In this document: one piece after another, positions 9,234 through 18,875 of the stretch
Layout: each line of letters starts with the position of its first letter
Position numbering within the stretch: the first letter of the stretch is position 1
NCBI GenBank assembly: GCA_020633315.1
Contig: JACKDV010000001.1
Coordinates: forward strand, 868,001-932,000
Source of the DNA: Myxococcales bacterium
GTDB taxonomy: Bacteria > Myxococcota_A > Polyangia > Nannocystales > Nannocystaceae
DNA: 64,000 nucleotides
Reading direction: 5' to 3'
Position numbers and translations under genes: made by a program
The notes under the pieces: generated by a model
Seen by the model: only the letters and a program-made list of their open reading frames with translations
Told to the model about the DNA's origin: nothing
Database searches by the model: none

Positions 9234-9551
9234 TCAGGCCTCGGCCTTGCTGCCGCCGCGGCAGGGCGGCGACCTGGGAATCTCGCCGCCGCGCTCCAGC
9301 CACTGCGTCGGGGTGTAGGCGTGGATCGCCAGCGCATGCACCCCGCCGCGCAGCTCCTCGGCCAGGGTCTCGTTGACCAGGCGGTGGCGCCGGATGAGCG
9401 GCAGCCCCTCGAAGCGCTCGGCCACCACCACCACCTTGAAGTGGCTCTCGGTGGCCGGGCCGCTGTGGCGGTGGCTCTCGTTGATCACCTCGAGGGCGGC
9501 GGGCGCCAGCGCGTCGACGAGCTTGTCGTGGATGGTCTGCTGCACGGACAT
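9234..9551 (-). CDS. bolA: BolA family protein
   Basis: 105 residues from ATG 9551. A GTG at 9560 would overlap the upstream stop by four bases (GTGA) and is an equally likely start, adding three residues. The sequence is a BolA domain: EVINESHRHSG, then TESHFKVVVVAERFEGLPLI, then RHRLVNETLAEEL and HALAIHAYTPTQW. In other bacteria BolA proteins bind [2Fe-2S] clusters together with monothiol glutaredoxins, or DNA. The gene lies directly downstream of a large Fe-S oxidoreductase and is probably translated with it, which fits a role in Fe-S handling. The C-terminus (PRSPPCRGGSKAEA) is an unusual short extension with a Cys. Confidence 0.93.
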   Translation of the reverse strand: MSVQQTIHDKLVDALAPAALEVINESHRHSGPATESHFKVVVVAERFEGLPLIRRHRLVNETLAEELRGGVHALAIHAYTPTQWLERGGEIPRSPPCRGGSKAEA

Positions 9552-9556
9552 GGCGA

Positions 9557-11824
9557 TCACTGGGCGGCGTCGCCCGCCTCGTCACCAGCGGGGGCGACCT
9601 CGGGCAGCGGGGGCAGGGCGGCGGCCACCACCTCGGCGATGTCGAGCACCTCGATCTCCTCGTCCTTGTCGAAGTGCTTCACCCCGTCGCTGAGCATGGT
9701 CTTGCAGAACGGGCAGGCGACCGCGACCGCGTCCACGCCGGCGTCGATCACCTCCTTGGCCCGGTTGACGTTGACCCGCTTGTCGGGCTCCTCCTCCATC
9801 CACATGCGAGCCCCCCCCGCGCCGCAGCAGAAGCCGTGCCGGCGGCTGCGCTCGAGCTCGATCAGCTCGCGCCCGTTGGCGGCCACGAGCGCCCGCCGCG
9901 GCTCGTCGTAGATGCCGTTCCAGCGGCCGATGTAGCAGCTGTCGTGGTAGGTCAGCTTGCGCTGCTGCATGGGTGCGCTCACCCGGAGCTTGCCGCTGTC
10001 GATGAGGTGCGTGATGAGCCGGCTGTGGTGGATCACCTCGTACTTGCCGCCGAACTGCGGGTACTCGTTGGCCAGGGTGTGGAAGCAGTGCGGGCAGCTG
10101 GCGATGATCTTCTTGACCCCCGCCTCGTTGAGCATCTCCACGTTGGCCTTGGCGAGCATCTGGAAGGCCATCTCGTTGCCGCCGCGGCGCAGGGTGTCGC
10201 CGGTGCAGGGCTCGTCCTCGCCGAGCACCGCGTAGCTCACCCCGGCCGCTTCCAGGCAGCGCACCAGCGCGCGGGTGGGCTTGCGGCTCACGTCGCTGTA
10301 GCTGCCTGCGCAGCCCACGAACAGCAGGTACTCGGCGTCGGGGTTGTCGGCGATGGTGGGGATCTCCAGGTCGCTGGCCCACTTCATGCGATCGGAGGCG
10401 GGCAGGCCCCAGGGGTTGTTCGAGCTCTCGATGTTGCCGAAGGTGTTGGCCAGCTCGCCCGGGGTGCGCCCCGTCTCGTCGTTGAGCACGATGTGCGTGC
10501 GCATCTGGACGATCTTGAGCGGGTGGTCGATGAACACCGGGCAGACCTCCTGGCAGGCACCGCAGGTGGTGCAGGCCCAGAGGGTCTCGTCCTTGATCCG
10601 CCCGCCCACCAGCGGCGGCATGGCCTCGAGCTCCTGCTTGATCGCCTCCACCTGGTCGACCAGGGGCTTGGTGGCCTGGTCGTTGCCGGCGGCCTCCCAC
10701 GCCTGCATGCGCTTCTCGAGCGCGGCCGCCTCGGGGGTGTCGTCCTCGGGGGGCAGGGGCTCGATGCCCGGCGCGGGGATGTCGGTGGAGACCCCGATCT
10801 TCTTGGTGAGCGAGTGGATGTCGATCACCTTGAACCCGCGCTCCTTCATCTCGTCCTTGAGGTCGTGGACGAGGTGCATGGGCGACAGCGGCTTGGCGGT
10901 GGCGAAGGCCGGGCAGTAGGTGGTGCAGCGGGCACACTCGGTGCACGCGTAGTTGTCCAGCAGGCTCTTCCAGCTGAAGTCCTCCACCTTGCCCACGCCC
11001 CAGTTCTCGGTGAGCGGCTGGGCGTCGGGATCGTCGTCGGCCCCGTCGAAGAGCTGGAGCTTGGGCATCACCATCCGCTGGCCCTGGTCGCGCAGCAGGA
11101 TGTTGGGGCCCGAGCCGAGCACGTGCATGTGCTTGGACCAGGGCAGGTAGTTGAGGAAGCCCAGCAGGATGAGCACGTGGCCCCACCAGTGCATCTCGGA
11201 GGCGACGCCTGCCCACTGCGGATCGTAGCTGGAGACGAGCTGGCTGCCGCCCACGCTGAACAGGCCCAGCGCCTGGCCGAGCAGGGTGGCCACCGGCTGG
11301 AAGCGATCGCCGTGACCCTCGTGGGCCATGGCCCAGGCGTGGTGCCCGTAGTGGGTGAGCACCAGGGTCATGATGGCGCCCAGGATCAGCATGGCGTCGA
11401 GGTTGGCCGGCACGAAGCTGGGCTTGATCACCAGCCGCCGCACCAGCGCGTAGGCGATGGCCACGAAGACCACTGCGTTCATCACGTCCACGCCCAGGCG
11501 GATGCCCGCGTAGAGGGTGTCGCCGAAGATCGTGCCCAGGGTGAGCCACTGGCCGAACAGGCCGCTGACGAACATCTCGACCGACGCCACGGTCAGCACC
11601 AGGAAGCCCCAGTAGATGGCCAGGTGGTGCAGGCTCGAGCGCTCCTCCATCACCTTGCGCTGCCCGAAGAAGAACTTGAGCAGGCTGCCGATGCGCTGGC
11701 CCCAGGTCTCGGGCAGCCCCGAGGGCCGGCCCAGCATCACCACCCGCGCGAAGCGCGAGACGTTGTAGAGGAACAGCAGGTTGGCGGCGACGAAGACGAC
11801 GGCGAATGCGAGTTGCTTGACCAT
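9557..11824 (-). CDS. Membrane Fe-S oxidoreductase, CCG/EtfD type
   Basis: 755 residues. The N-terminal ~250 residues contain about six membrane segments like the cytochrome-b/NarI subunit fold (HHLAIYWGFLVL, HHAWAMAHEGHG, SEMHWWGHVLILLGFLNYLP). A ferredoxin-like part follows with CTECARCTTYCPAF and CTTCGACQEVCPVF, two [4Fe-4S] motifs. Two CCG (DUF224) domains follow, with CPHCFHTL and the CCGAGGARMWME block, the type that binds an unusual [4Fe-4S] cluster in heterodisulfide reductase HdrB. This order matches the EtfD-type ETF:menaquinone oxidoreductases, which pass electrons from electron-transfer flavoprotein to quinone during fatty-acid oxidation. No etfAB genes are in the window, so the donor is inferred. 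bolA is immediately downstream. Confidence 0.9.
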   Translation of the reverse strand: MVKQLAFAVVFVAANLLFLYNVSRFARVVMLGRPSGLPETWGQRIGSLLKFFFGQRKVMEERSSLHHLAIYWGFLVLTVASVEMFVSGLFGQWLTLGTIFGDTLYAGIRLGVDVMNAVVFVAIAYALVRRLVIKPSFVPANLDAMLILGAIMTLVLTHYGHHAWAMAHEGHGDRFQPVATLLGQALGLFSVGGSQLVSSYDPQWAGVASEMHWWGHVLILLGFLNYLPWSKHMHVLGSGPNILLRDQGQRMVMPKLQLFDGADDDPDAQPLTENWGVGKVEDFSWKSLLDNYACTECARCTTYCPAFATAKPLSPMHLVHDLKDEMKERGFKVIDIHSLTKKIGVSTDIPAPGIEPLPPEDDTPEAAALEKRMQAWEAAGNDQATKPLVDQVEAIKQELEAMPPLVGGRIKDETLWACTTCGACQEVCPVFIDHPLKIVQMRTHIVLNDETGRTPGELANTFGNIESSNNPWGLPASDRMKWASDLEIPTIADNPDAEYLLFVGCAGSYSDVSRKPTRALVRCLEAAGVSYAVLGEDEPCTGDTLRRGGNEMAFQMLAKANVEMLNEAGVKKIIASCPHCFHTLANEYPQFGGKYEVIHHSRLITHLIDSGKLRVSAPMQQRKLTYHDSCYIGRWNGIYDEPRRALVAANGRELIELERSRRHGFCCGAGGARMWMEEEPDKRVNVNRAKEVIDAGVDAVAVACPFCKTMLSDGVKHFDKDEEIEVLDIAEVVAAALPPLPEVAPAGDEAGDAAQ

Positions 11825-12091
11825 GCGCGTGCTCGGGGCGGCTTGCTCGGGCGGCTCTTGCTCGGAGCGGTGGGGCTCGGCGCCTGCCGGGGGAGACGAT
11901 CCTGACCGACCGGTAGGGACCTTCTAGCTGGCCTATACCACACCCACGGGGTGGCGGCTGCCCCCGTTGCACCGCCATCGAGAATCCCAGTGCGGTCGGC
12001 GCCGCCTGGGCCCAGGAGGCCCGGGCGAGGGCCTCGGGCGGCTCCCAGCGCTCTCCCGAGTGCCTGCGCCCGTGGCGCGGCGTAGGATGAT

Positions 12092-13522
12092 GTGGCTTCG
12101 GTGCACGACCTCCTGCTCATCAGCGATCTGCACCTCGGATCGCACCTCAAGCCCCGCATGCGCGGGGAGTGGGTGCACCTCGCCTCCCGCATCGAGCAGA
12201 GCTTCCCCCAGTTCATCGACCACTACCTGCGCGAGGGGCAGTGGCAGCTGGTGATCAACGGGGACTTCATCGACTTCTGGAATGTGGACCTGCCCGACCA
12301 CGTGGGGGAGACCGGCGAGCGGCTGGCGGTGCGGCAGCTCCACGCGGTGTTCGATGCCTACCCGCGGGTGGAGGACGCGCTGGCCCGCTTCCTCAAGGCG
12401 GGGCACGGCATCGTGTTCGTCACCGGCAACCACGACGCCGAGCTGCTGTACTCGGGGGTCCGCGAAGCGCTGGTGGAGCGGCTCGAGGGGGCGATGGCCG
12501 ACGACGACATCGACGCCAGCACCACCCGCACCGGCCTGGTGCGCCTGGACGCGATGCCGCCCGGTCGGATCCGCTTCGTGCGGTGGTTCCTGCGCGAGGA
12601 GGGCGGGGCGTGGATCGAGCACGGCCACAAGTTCGACCCCTCGTGCGCCACCCCGGCCGCGCTGGCGCCCACCCGCGGGGGACGGCTGGTGCAGACGGTG
12701 GCCGAGGTCGCCACGCGGCACTTCTCCAACCTCATGCCCGAGATCGACTACGACGTGGCCGACAAGTTCTCGGGCATGGACTACGTGCGCTGGGCCCTGG
12801 CCCGCGGGTGGCGGTTCCTGGTGCGGGTGATCCTGCTGTACCTGCGCACGCTGGGCCACGTGCTGGCGTGGTGGGCCCGCGCGGGGCGGGTGGACGAGCA
12901 TGCGCAGCGGGTGCACGAGGAGCGGCTGGTCAAGGTGGCCGCCAACGCCGGGCTGCAGATGAGCGCCCTGACGGCGCTCGAGCAGATGGCCCCGCCGCCC
13001 AGCGTGGCCACCGTGGGCGGGTTCCTCACGGTGACCGCGATCGACATGGTGCTGGCGATCGTGATGCCCACGCCGGTGTCGATGCTGGTGGCGGCGCTGC
13101 TGGGGATCTCGGGCTGGTGGGGGCTGCCGGCGGGGCTGGTGATCACGGCCGCGTCGCTCTACTGGATTCGGCGGAGCCGTCGGCCGCGAGACGTGGCGCG
13201 GGACATGGCCGAGGTGGCCACGCGGGTAGGGAAGGTGACCGGGGTGCCGCTGGTGCTCATGGGGCACAGCCACCGCGGCGAGCTCGACCGGCAGGGCGAC
13301 GTGATCTACGCCAACAGCGGGAGCTGGCTGGATGGCTCGCACCTGGTGGTGCATCGCGATCGGGACACGGGCCGGCTGGTGGAGGTGGAGCTGCGACACT
13401 GGCGCAACGGCGGGATCACCCGCGTGGATGCCATGGAGGTGCACCACCCGGAGGACGCCACGCCCCCGCCCGAGGCCAGCCCCGAGGGGCCGCTGGCGCA
13501 GCCCTTTGCCCCGGCGGGATGA
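12092..13522 (+). CDS. Membrane-associated metallophosphoesterase (LpxH-like fold)
   Basis: 476 residues from GTG 12092 (GTG 12101 is an alternative). Calcineurin-like motifs are in order: SDLHLGSH (about residue 11), NGDFIDFW (55), GNHDAE (112), EHGHKFDP (180) and MGHSHRGEL (390), which together form the two-metal site. Between the fourth and fifth motifs is an unusual ~170-residue insertion with two hydrophobic segments (MVLAIVMPTPVSMLVAALLG and WWGLPAGLVITAASLYW), so the enzyme is probably membrane-anchored. LpxH (UDP-diacylglucosamine hydrolase) is soluble and about 240 residues, so this is a relative rather than LpxH itself. It is divergent from the Fe-S oxidoreductase across about 270 bp. 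Confidence 0.85.
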   Translation: MASVHDLLLISDLHLGSHLKPRMRGEWVHLASRIEQSFPQFIDHYLREGQWQLVINGDFIDFWNVDLPDHVGETGERLAVRQLHAVFDAYPRVEDALARFLKAGHGIVFVTGNHDAELLYSGVREALVERLEGAMADDDIDASTTRTGLVRLDAMPPGRIRFVRWFLREEGGAWIEHGHKFDPSCATPAALAPTRGGRLVQTVAEVATRHFSNLMPEIDYDVADKFSGMDYVRWALARGWRFLVRVILLYLRTLGHVLAWWARAGRVDEHAQRVHEERLVKVAANAGLQMSALTALEQMAPPPSVATVGGFLTVTAIDMVLAIVMPTPVSMLVAALLGISGWWGLPAGLVITAASLYWIRRSRRPRDVARDMAEVATRVGKVTGVPLVLMGHSHRGELDRQGDVIYANSGSWLDGSHLVVHRDRDTGRLVEVELRHWRNGGITRVDAMEVHHPEDATPPPEASPEGPLAQPFAPAG

Positions 13523-13573
13523 CGGATCGCGCCTGGTGTGCGATGTTCGGGCGCGACGGAGATCCTCGCCCCC

Positions 13574-13945
13574 GTGAGCCGAGACAAGACCATCCTGGTC
13601 ATCGAGGACGACCCCTCGGTGCGGACCCTGCTCGACAAGGCCCTGCGGGCCAAGGGCTATGTGGTCGAGACCTGCGACGACGGGCTCGAGGGGCTCACCA
13701 AGCTCGAGCGCACGCGGCCGGACCTCATCATCGTGGACATCATGATGCCGCGGCTCGACGGCATGACCTTCGTCAGGGCGATCAAGGGGCACGAGGCGAC
13801 CAAGCCGATCCCGGTGGTGTTCCTCACCTCCAACAATGATCCGCGGACGATGATCCAGGGGATCAACCTGGGCGCGAAGCACTACATCACCAAGCCCTTT
13901 CAGCTCGACGAGCTGCTGGGCAAGGTGGCCAAGGTCCTGGGCTGA
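13574..13945 (+). CDS. Single-domain response regulator (CheY-like receiver)
   Basis: 123 residues from GTG 13574. An ATG at 13538 is in frame, but the receiver fold begins at the GTG. The acidic pair is IEDD (residues 11-13), the phospho-acceptor is Asp55 in IIVDIMMP, Thr is in FLTSNN, and Lys is in YITKPF. No output domain is present, so it must act by protein contact or as a phosphorelay intermediate. The partner kinase is not adjacent. It starts about 50 bp after the metallophosphoesterase on the same strand and may share its transcript. Confidence 0.92.
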   Translation: MSRDKTILVIEDDPSVRTLLDKALRAKGYVVETCDDGLEGLTKLERTRPDLIIVDIMMPRLDGMTFVRAIKGHEATKPIPVVFLTSNNDPRTMIQGINLGAKHYITKPFQLDELLGKVAKVLG

Positions 13946-13990
13946 GGGCCGGCTCGGGCAGCGCTCGGGCGGCGTCCGCTGGCCGCGGCG

Positions 13991-15970
13991 CTATGGCGTG
14001 AAGCGACCCGAGCTGGGGCGGAGCGTGGCCGTGATGGTCAGGCCCTCGCGGTGCTCTCGGAGGCGCAGCGCATAGCCCTCCTCCTCGATGCACGCCTGGG
14101 TCGCGGCGAGGCCGACCTTGGGGGGGCGCTTGCCGGCCGAGACCTCGGACGAGCGCAGCCGTCCCTCCTCGAAGCGCAGGGTGATCGCGATGGCGGGCGG
14201 AGCCCGGGGCAGGTCGAGCTCGGGCAGGCACACGCCGAGGTGCTCGGCGAAGCCCTCGAGGCGCTCCTGGTCCTGCCCCTTGAGCGGATAGGGCTGGGCG
14301 AGCTCGGCCTCCACCCGCCCCCAGGCCAGCGGCGTGCGCCGGGCCAGCACCGCATCGCCGCCCTCGGCGTCGTCGGGCGGGTGCGTGCCGTCGGCGAACC
14401 AGCCCACCGCGGCGAAGGGACGCTCGGGCCCGCCCTGCACCGCCACCAGCAGCTCCACCAGCTGCTGGAGCTGCACGTCGGGACCCAGCGACAGCGCCAC
14501 GCCGCGCTCGCGGGGGAAGGCCCGGGCCACCGCCTCCACCTGGGCCCGCAGCCGCGTCGCGTCCTCGGGCCGCTCGCGCAGCCACTTGCCATCCACGGCC
14601 AGCCGCGGGCCCCGGCCGTCGAGGTGCACGTGCACCCGCGCCTCGGCCCACGCTCGATCGCCCATGCGCTGCCCTCCGCTGCGGGTGACGAACAGGGGCA
14701 GGGCCATCACCACCGTGCCCGCCTCGGGATCGAGCCGCGGCTCGCGAACGGCCAGCTCGATGCGCTCGGCCTGCGCCCGCGACAGCGCCCGCAGGGCCGT
14801 GCGCAGGGTGGGGGCGGGGGTCATGGGGTCGGCCACCAGCAGCGCGGTGCCCCGACCGTCGGCGGCCAGCACGTTGCCCACCGCCTGCGACAGCGCTTGG
14901 ATCTGGTCCTCGTCGAGCTCCACCGTGCGCCCGTGGCCACGGCCGGCATCCACGGTGAGGCGCCCCTCGTGGACCCACAGCACGGGCGCCAGGCTCTCGG
15001 CCCGCGCGGTGCCAGCGGGCAGGGTGGCCAGCGGCCACTCGTCGCTGCGCGGGGCGGGCAGCACCGCCCGCAGGGTCTCGTGCAGCTCGTGGTCCTCCCG
15101 CTGCCGCCGCTGCACCACCGCGGCCCAGCGCTCGGCCTCCGACAGCGCCCGGCGCTCCTGCTCCACCACGGCCCACAGCGACTCGGGGCTGGGCCACGGC
15201 GGGCGGGCATGGGGCGCCGTGTCGGCGAGCAGCTCCTCCACCGAGTCGCGCTGGGCGTACAGGGCCTGCACCGCCACCTCCATGCGGTGATCGGGCGCGG
15301 CCTCGAGCGCGCCGACCAGGGTGCCGCGCACGTGATCGTAGAGCCGCCAGCGCGCATTGTCGGCGAGGCGCGGGTGCCCCTGCTCGGCGAGGGTGCGGTA
15401 CACCAGGGTACGGATCGACAGGTCCTCGGCGCTGCCCGGCGGCTGCAGATCGGTCGAGAGCAGCATGATCGCGTCGGCGCAGAACGACGCGACCGCATCG
15501 TCGGCCGCCCGGCGGGCGCCGTCCTCGAGGGCGATCGTCTCCTGCAGCAGCCGCTCGGTGGCCTCGCGGGTGGCTCGCTCGCCCACGCCGGAGGCATCGC
15601 CTCCCAGCGCGCCCCACAGGGTCTCGCGGGCGTCCTCGTCCTGGCCGAAGCGCGCGGCGTCGAACAGGTCGAGCAGGCGATCGAGGCGGACCTCGCGATC
15701 GCGGAGATCGCCGTCGGCCAGCCCACGCAGCGTGTCCACCTCGCGCGGCGGCGAGCCCAGCAGCGGCGCGTCGATCCACGCCGTCGCGGGCGCCGAGGGA
15801 GCCCTCGGGCCTGCGGCGGGATGAGCGCAAGCAGCGAGGAGCAGCAGGCACGGCGCGAGGCCGGATCCGAGGCGCGCGAGAGCTCGGGGCACGCCGGGCC
15901 GGGACAGCCGGGCTCGGCCCAGGTTCCGTCCGTCGGGCCGTCGATCGTCGGGTGGATCGCTGCGCTTCAT
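13991..15970 (-). CDS. Large lipoprotein of unknown function
   Basis: 659 residues from ATG 15970. A GTG at 15892 would give a more typical lipoprotein leader (PRALARLGSGLAPCLLLLAA followed by the lipid-bearing Cys) and leave more room for a promoter. The rest is mostly helical, with Asp/Glu/Arg-rich segments. The middle contains a stretch with ALLVADPMTPAPTLRTALRA, which recalls the periplasmic part of ExbD-type proteins, and a beta-rich C-terminus with IAITLRFEEG. I do not recognise a family with confidence. It is divergent, over about 45-120 bp, from the barrel/cytochrome pair, so common regulation with that pair is plausible but not shown. Confidence 0.75.
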   Translation of the reverse strand: MKRSDPPDDRRPDGRNLGRARLSRPGVPRALARLGSGLAPCLLLLAACAHPAAGPRAPSAPATAWIDAPLLGSPPREVDTLRGLADGDLRDREVRLDRLLDLFDAARFGQDEDARETLWGALGGDASGVGERATREATERLLQETIALEDGARRAADDAVASFCADAIMLLSTDLQPPGSAEDLSIRTLVYRTLAEQGHPRLADNARWRLYDHVRGTLVGALEAAPDHRMEVAVQALYAQRDSVEELLADTAPHARPPWPSPESLWAVVEQERRALSEAERWAAVVQRRQREDHELHETLRAVLPAPRSDEWPLATLPAGTARAESLAPVLWVHEGRLTVDAGRGHGRTVELDEDQIQALSQAVGNVLAADGRGTALLVADPMTPAPTLRTALRALSRAQAERIELAVREPRLDPEAGTVVMALPLFVTRSGGQRMGDRAWAEARVHVHLDGRGPRLAVDGKWLRERPEDATRLRAQVEAVARAFPRERGVALSLGPDVQLQQLVELLVAVQGGPERPFAAVGWFADGTHPPDDAEGGDAVLARRTPLAWGRVEAELAQPYPLKGQDQERLEGFAEHLGVCLPELDLPRAPPAIAITLRFEEGRLRSSEVSAGKRPPKVGLAATQACIEEEGYALRLREHREGLTITATLRPSSGRFTP

Positions 15971-16014
15971 TTCGCCCGTCCTGGCCGTGCGATCGCATAG
16001 CATACGCCTCGCCC

Positions 16015-17547
16015 ATGGTGGCTCCGCCCATAGCCCGCGCCCCTCGGGTCGGTCGCCGGTCCCGCCTCGGCCGACGCGGCGGATGGGCGAGCGCGGTCGG
16101 TCTGGGGCTGCTGCTCGCGGGGCCGGGCCTGGGCTCGACGCCGGCCGGGGCCACCGAGATCCGCACCGTGGCCCGCACCATCGGCGAGGGCTACATGGTG
16201 CGCATGCCCGGGCCCGAGGGCGCCCTCATCAGCCGCCGGCGCGTGGTCCAGTACGTCAACCTGGGCGTCTACGAGCTGCTGCCCCCCAAGGAGCCCGGGC
16301 AGTGGCGCCGCGATCCCAAGGACGGCCAGCTCCGCGTGGTCACCTCGATGCGCCTGCGCCACGACTTCGGCAGCTACGCCACCGGGGCCACCGGCGACGC
16401 GGACCGCCTGCTGCGGAACCTCGACGGCCGCCAGATCGACCTGCTCTACGGCTACCTCGAGGGCGAGAACCTCGGGGGCTGGGTGGACCTGCGGGCGGGC
16501 CGGCAATTCGAGATGTCGGGCCTGGACTTCTACGCCTTCGACGGCGGCTGGCTGCGGGTGCGGACCCCCGCCCACCTCGCGGTGGAGGCCTTCGGAGGCC
16601 TGTCGGTCGATGGCTCGGCGATGTTCGGCTTCCCCACCTTCGAGCTCGACGGCACCCAGGGCACGGGGGCCGACCGCGTCTCGTCGCCCATGGTGGGCGC
16701 CGCCCTGTCGCTGGCCGACGTGCGCTTCATGGACGCCCGCGTGGCCTACCGCCGCACCTGGACCCCCGAGTCGATGGGCCGGGACCTGGTCGACAGCGAC
16801 GGCACCCTAGGCCTGGCCCCCGCGGTGGACCAGGAGATCCTCAGCACCACCATCGCGCTGCGCATCGCCGACGGCAAGCTGTCGCCCTATGCGGCCACCC
16901 GCTACAACCTGGGCACCAGCCGCCTCGACGACGTGTCGGCGGGCCTGCGGTGGGCGCTCACCGAGCTGCACACGGTGCGGGCCCAGTACCTGCGGACCAT
17001 CCCCGCCTTCGACCTCGACTCGATCTTCAACGTGTTCTCCACCACGCCCTTCGAGGACGTGCGGGTGGTCTACGAGGTGCGCCCCGGCCCGCGCTGGCGG
17101 CTCGACGCCCGCTTCCAGGGTCGGCTCTTGCGCGACGAGGTGACCGGGGTGCTGGGCACCGTGCCCGAGCAGGCGCTGCGCTTCGGCGGCGGGGGAGGGG
17201 CGGGGGCGGCCTATCGTCGCCGTCGCCTGGGCCTGCGCGCCGACGCCTTCGGCCTGGGCGGGCAGGGGGGCGTGCGCGCGGGGGCCAGCGTGGATACCCG
17301 CACCCACGTCTGGTACGACCGCCTGGCCATCGATGGCCGCGGCTACCTGCTCTACTACCGCGACGACGCCGACCCGGCGCGGCGCGGCTACAGCGTGGCG
17401 GTCCAGGGCGGCGCCAACCTGCGCCTGGCCCACGGCGTCTACCTCAACCTGGTGGGCGAGGAGATGGTCACGCCCTACTACCGCGCGGCCTTCCGCGCCC
17501 TGGGGATCCTGAGCGTGGACTGGGCCATGCGAGGAGGGCAGCGATGA
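16015..17547 (+). CDS. Outer-membrane beta-barrel (porin half of a porin-cytochrome pair)
   Basis: 510 residues from ATG 16015, with an Arg-rich leader and a signal peptide (ASAVGLGLLLAGPGLGST, cleavage near AGA-TE). The mature part has many alternating strands (LRVVTSMRLRHDF, LAVEAFGGLSVDG, DVRFMDARVAYRRTW, YSVAVQGGANLRLA), as in a large barrel of perhaps 20 or more strands. The stop overlaps the start of a 13-haem cytochrome gene by four bases (ATGA), so the two proteins are made together. In known porin-cytochrome conduits (MtrAB, PCC of Geobacter) such a barrel sheathes a multihaem cytochrome and moves electrons across the outer membrane. This barrel lacks the N-terminal CxxC of MtrB and is shorter. 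Assignment to an electron conduit is inference from the pairing. Confidence 0.8.
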   Translation: MVAPPIARAPRVGRRSRLGRRGGWASAVGLGLLLAGPGLGSTPAGATEIRTVARTIGEGYMVRMPGPEGALISRRRVVQYVNLGVYELLPPKEPGQWRRDPKDGQLRVVTSMRLRHDFGSYATGATGDADRLLRNLDGRQIDLLYGYLEGENLGGWVDLRAGRQFEMSGLDFYAFDGGWLRVRTPAHLAVEAFGGLSVDGSAMFGFPTFELDGTQGTGADRVSSPMVGAALSLADVRFMDARVAYRRTWTPESMGRDLVDSDGTLGLAPAVDQEILSTTIALRIADGKLSPYAATRYNLGTSRLDDVSAGLRWALTELHTVRAQYLRTIPAFDLDSIFNVFSTTPFEDVRVVYEVRPGPRWRLDARFQGRLLRDEVTGVLGTVPEQALRFGGGGGAGAAYRRRRLGLRADAFGLGGQGGVRAGASVDTRTHVWYDRLAIDGRGYLLYYRDDADPARRGYSVAVQGGANLRLAHGVYLNLVGEEMVTPYYRAAFRALGILSVDWAMRGGQR

Positions 17548-18833
17548 GCCGGCGATCGTGGGCGGCGTGGGGCGCCTTCGTGCTGCTGTTCGTGGCGGGC
17601 CTGGCCTGGGAGGTGGGCGCGGCCCCGCGGCGCCCCGAGCCCAGCCGCAGCGCCACCGTGGGCGACGGCGCCAAGGAGCGCGAGCGCGGCGAGATTCCCA
17701 CCACCGTCGGCATGGCCCTGGGCCCCGTGCGTCGCGGCTCGGCCGTGTACCCGCACCAGGAGCTGCCCATCCGCTTCAACCACGGCCAGCACCTGGCCCT
17801 GGGCCTCGACTGCCAGCGCTGCCACACCGAGATCGACACCAGCACCCGCGCCCGCGACCTCAACTTCCCGCGCGGGGCGAGCTGCGACGGCTGCCACGGC
17901 GCCCAGCACCCGCGCCCGCGCGGCGAGCCGGCCCGCTGCGAGCTGTGCCACACCGAGGTGGACGAGGAGGGCCGGGTGACGGCCAGCCTCCGCGCACCGC
18001 GGCCCCAGCTCGTCTTCAACCACGCCATGCACGCCAAGCTGGGCGCCACCTGCGAGAGCTGCCACGGCGACATGAGCAAGGTGCGGCTGGCCTCCACGCT
18101 CCAGCTCCCGCGCGAGGCCTCGTGCCTGAGCTGTCACGATGGCTTCGCGGCCACCGATCGCTGCGGCGCCTGCCATCCTACCGAGGCCGGCGGCCGCCTG
18201 GCCACGCGGGCCCAGGACGACCGGGTGCTGCCCGCCCTGGTCCCCACCGGCGCCAGCGGGTGGGGAGCCGATCACGATCTCGCCTTCGTGGAGGACCACG
18301 CCGGCATCGCCAAGGCCAACCCCAAGCTCTGCGACAACTGCCACTCGGAGAGCTTCTGCACCGACTGTCACGCGGGCGCCATCCGTCCCCTGCGGATCCA
18401 CTCCGGCGACTACCTCAGCGCCCATGCCCTCGACGCGCGCGCCCGCACCCAGGACTGCCAGGCCTGCCACCGCACCCAGACCTTCTGCCTGGGCTGTCAC
18501 GAGCGCCTGGGCTTCGGCGAGCGCGACGAGGGCTCCTTCGGCGTGGGCGGGGGCCTGCGTTTCCACCCCGAGGGCTGGTCGGGACCCCCGGGCATGCCCC
18601 AGGCCCACGCCCACGCGGCCCAGCGCAACATCGGCACCTGCGTGAGCTGTCATACCGAGGACAGCTGCCTGTCGTGCCACGCCACCACCGACGTGGCCAC
18701 CCCCGGCCTCGGCGTGAGCCCCCACGGCGCCGGCTTCGGTCGCTCCGCCCGCTGCCAGGCCCTGGCCGCCCGCAACCGTCGGGTGTGCCTCAAGTGCCAC
18801 GCGCCCGTCGACCCGGCCCTCGACTGCGGCTAG
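17544..18833 (+). CDS. 13-haem c-type cytochrome
   Basis: 429 residues from ATG 17544, with a signal peptide (SWAAWGAFVLLFVAGLAWEV). I count thirteen CxxCH motifs: CQRCH, CDGCH, CELCH, CESCH, CLSCH, CGACH, CDNCH, CTDCH, CQACH, CLGCH, CVSCH, CLSCH and CLKCH. Many extra His residues (FNHGQHLA, FNHAMHAK) are available as distal ligands, so mostly bis-His haems are likely. The spacing resembles cytochrome c3/c7-like and NrfB/MtrA-type wires. No lipobox is seen. The ATGA overlap with the upstream barrel gene indicates an electron-conduit unit. Downstream is a repeat array. Its physiological partner (extracellular acceptor or donor) is unknown. Confidence 0.92.
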   Translation: MSRRSWAAWGAFVLLFVAGLAWEVGAAPRRPEPSRSATVGDGAKERERGEIPTTVGMALGPVRRGSAVYPHQELPIRFNHGQHLALGLDCQRCHTEIDTSTRARDLNFPRGASCDGCHGAQHPRPRGEPARCELCHTEVDEEGRVTASLRAPRPQLVFNHAMHAKLGATCESCHGDMSKVRLASTLQLPREASCLSCHDGFAATDRCGACHPTEAGGRLATRAQDDRVLPALVPTGASGWGADHDLAFVEDHAGIAKANPKLCDNCHSESFCTDCHAGAIRPLRIHSGDYLSAHALDARARTQDCQACHRTQTFCLGCHERLGFGERDEGSFGVGGGLRFHPEGWSGPPGMPQAHAHAAQRNIGTCVSCHTEDSCLSCHATTDVATPGLGVSPHGAGFGRSARCQALAARNRRVCLKCHAPVDPALDCG

Positions 18834-18875
18834 CAACGGCGACCCGTGGCGCTCGTGGGCGCGACCGGTCCGTCG

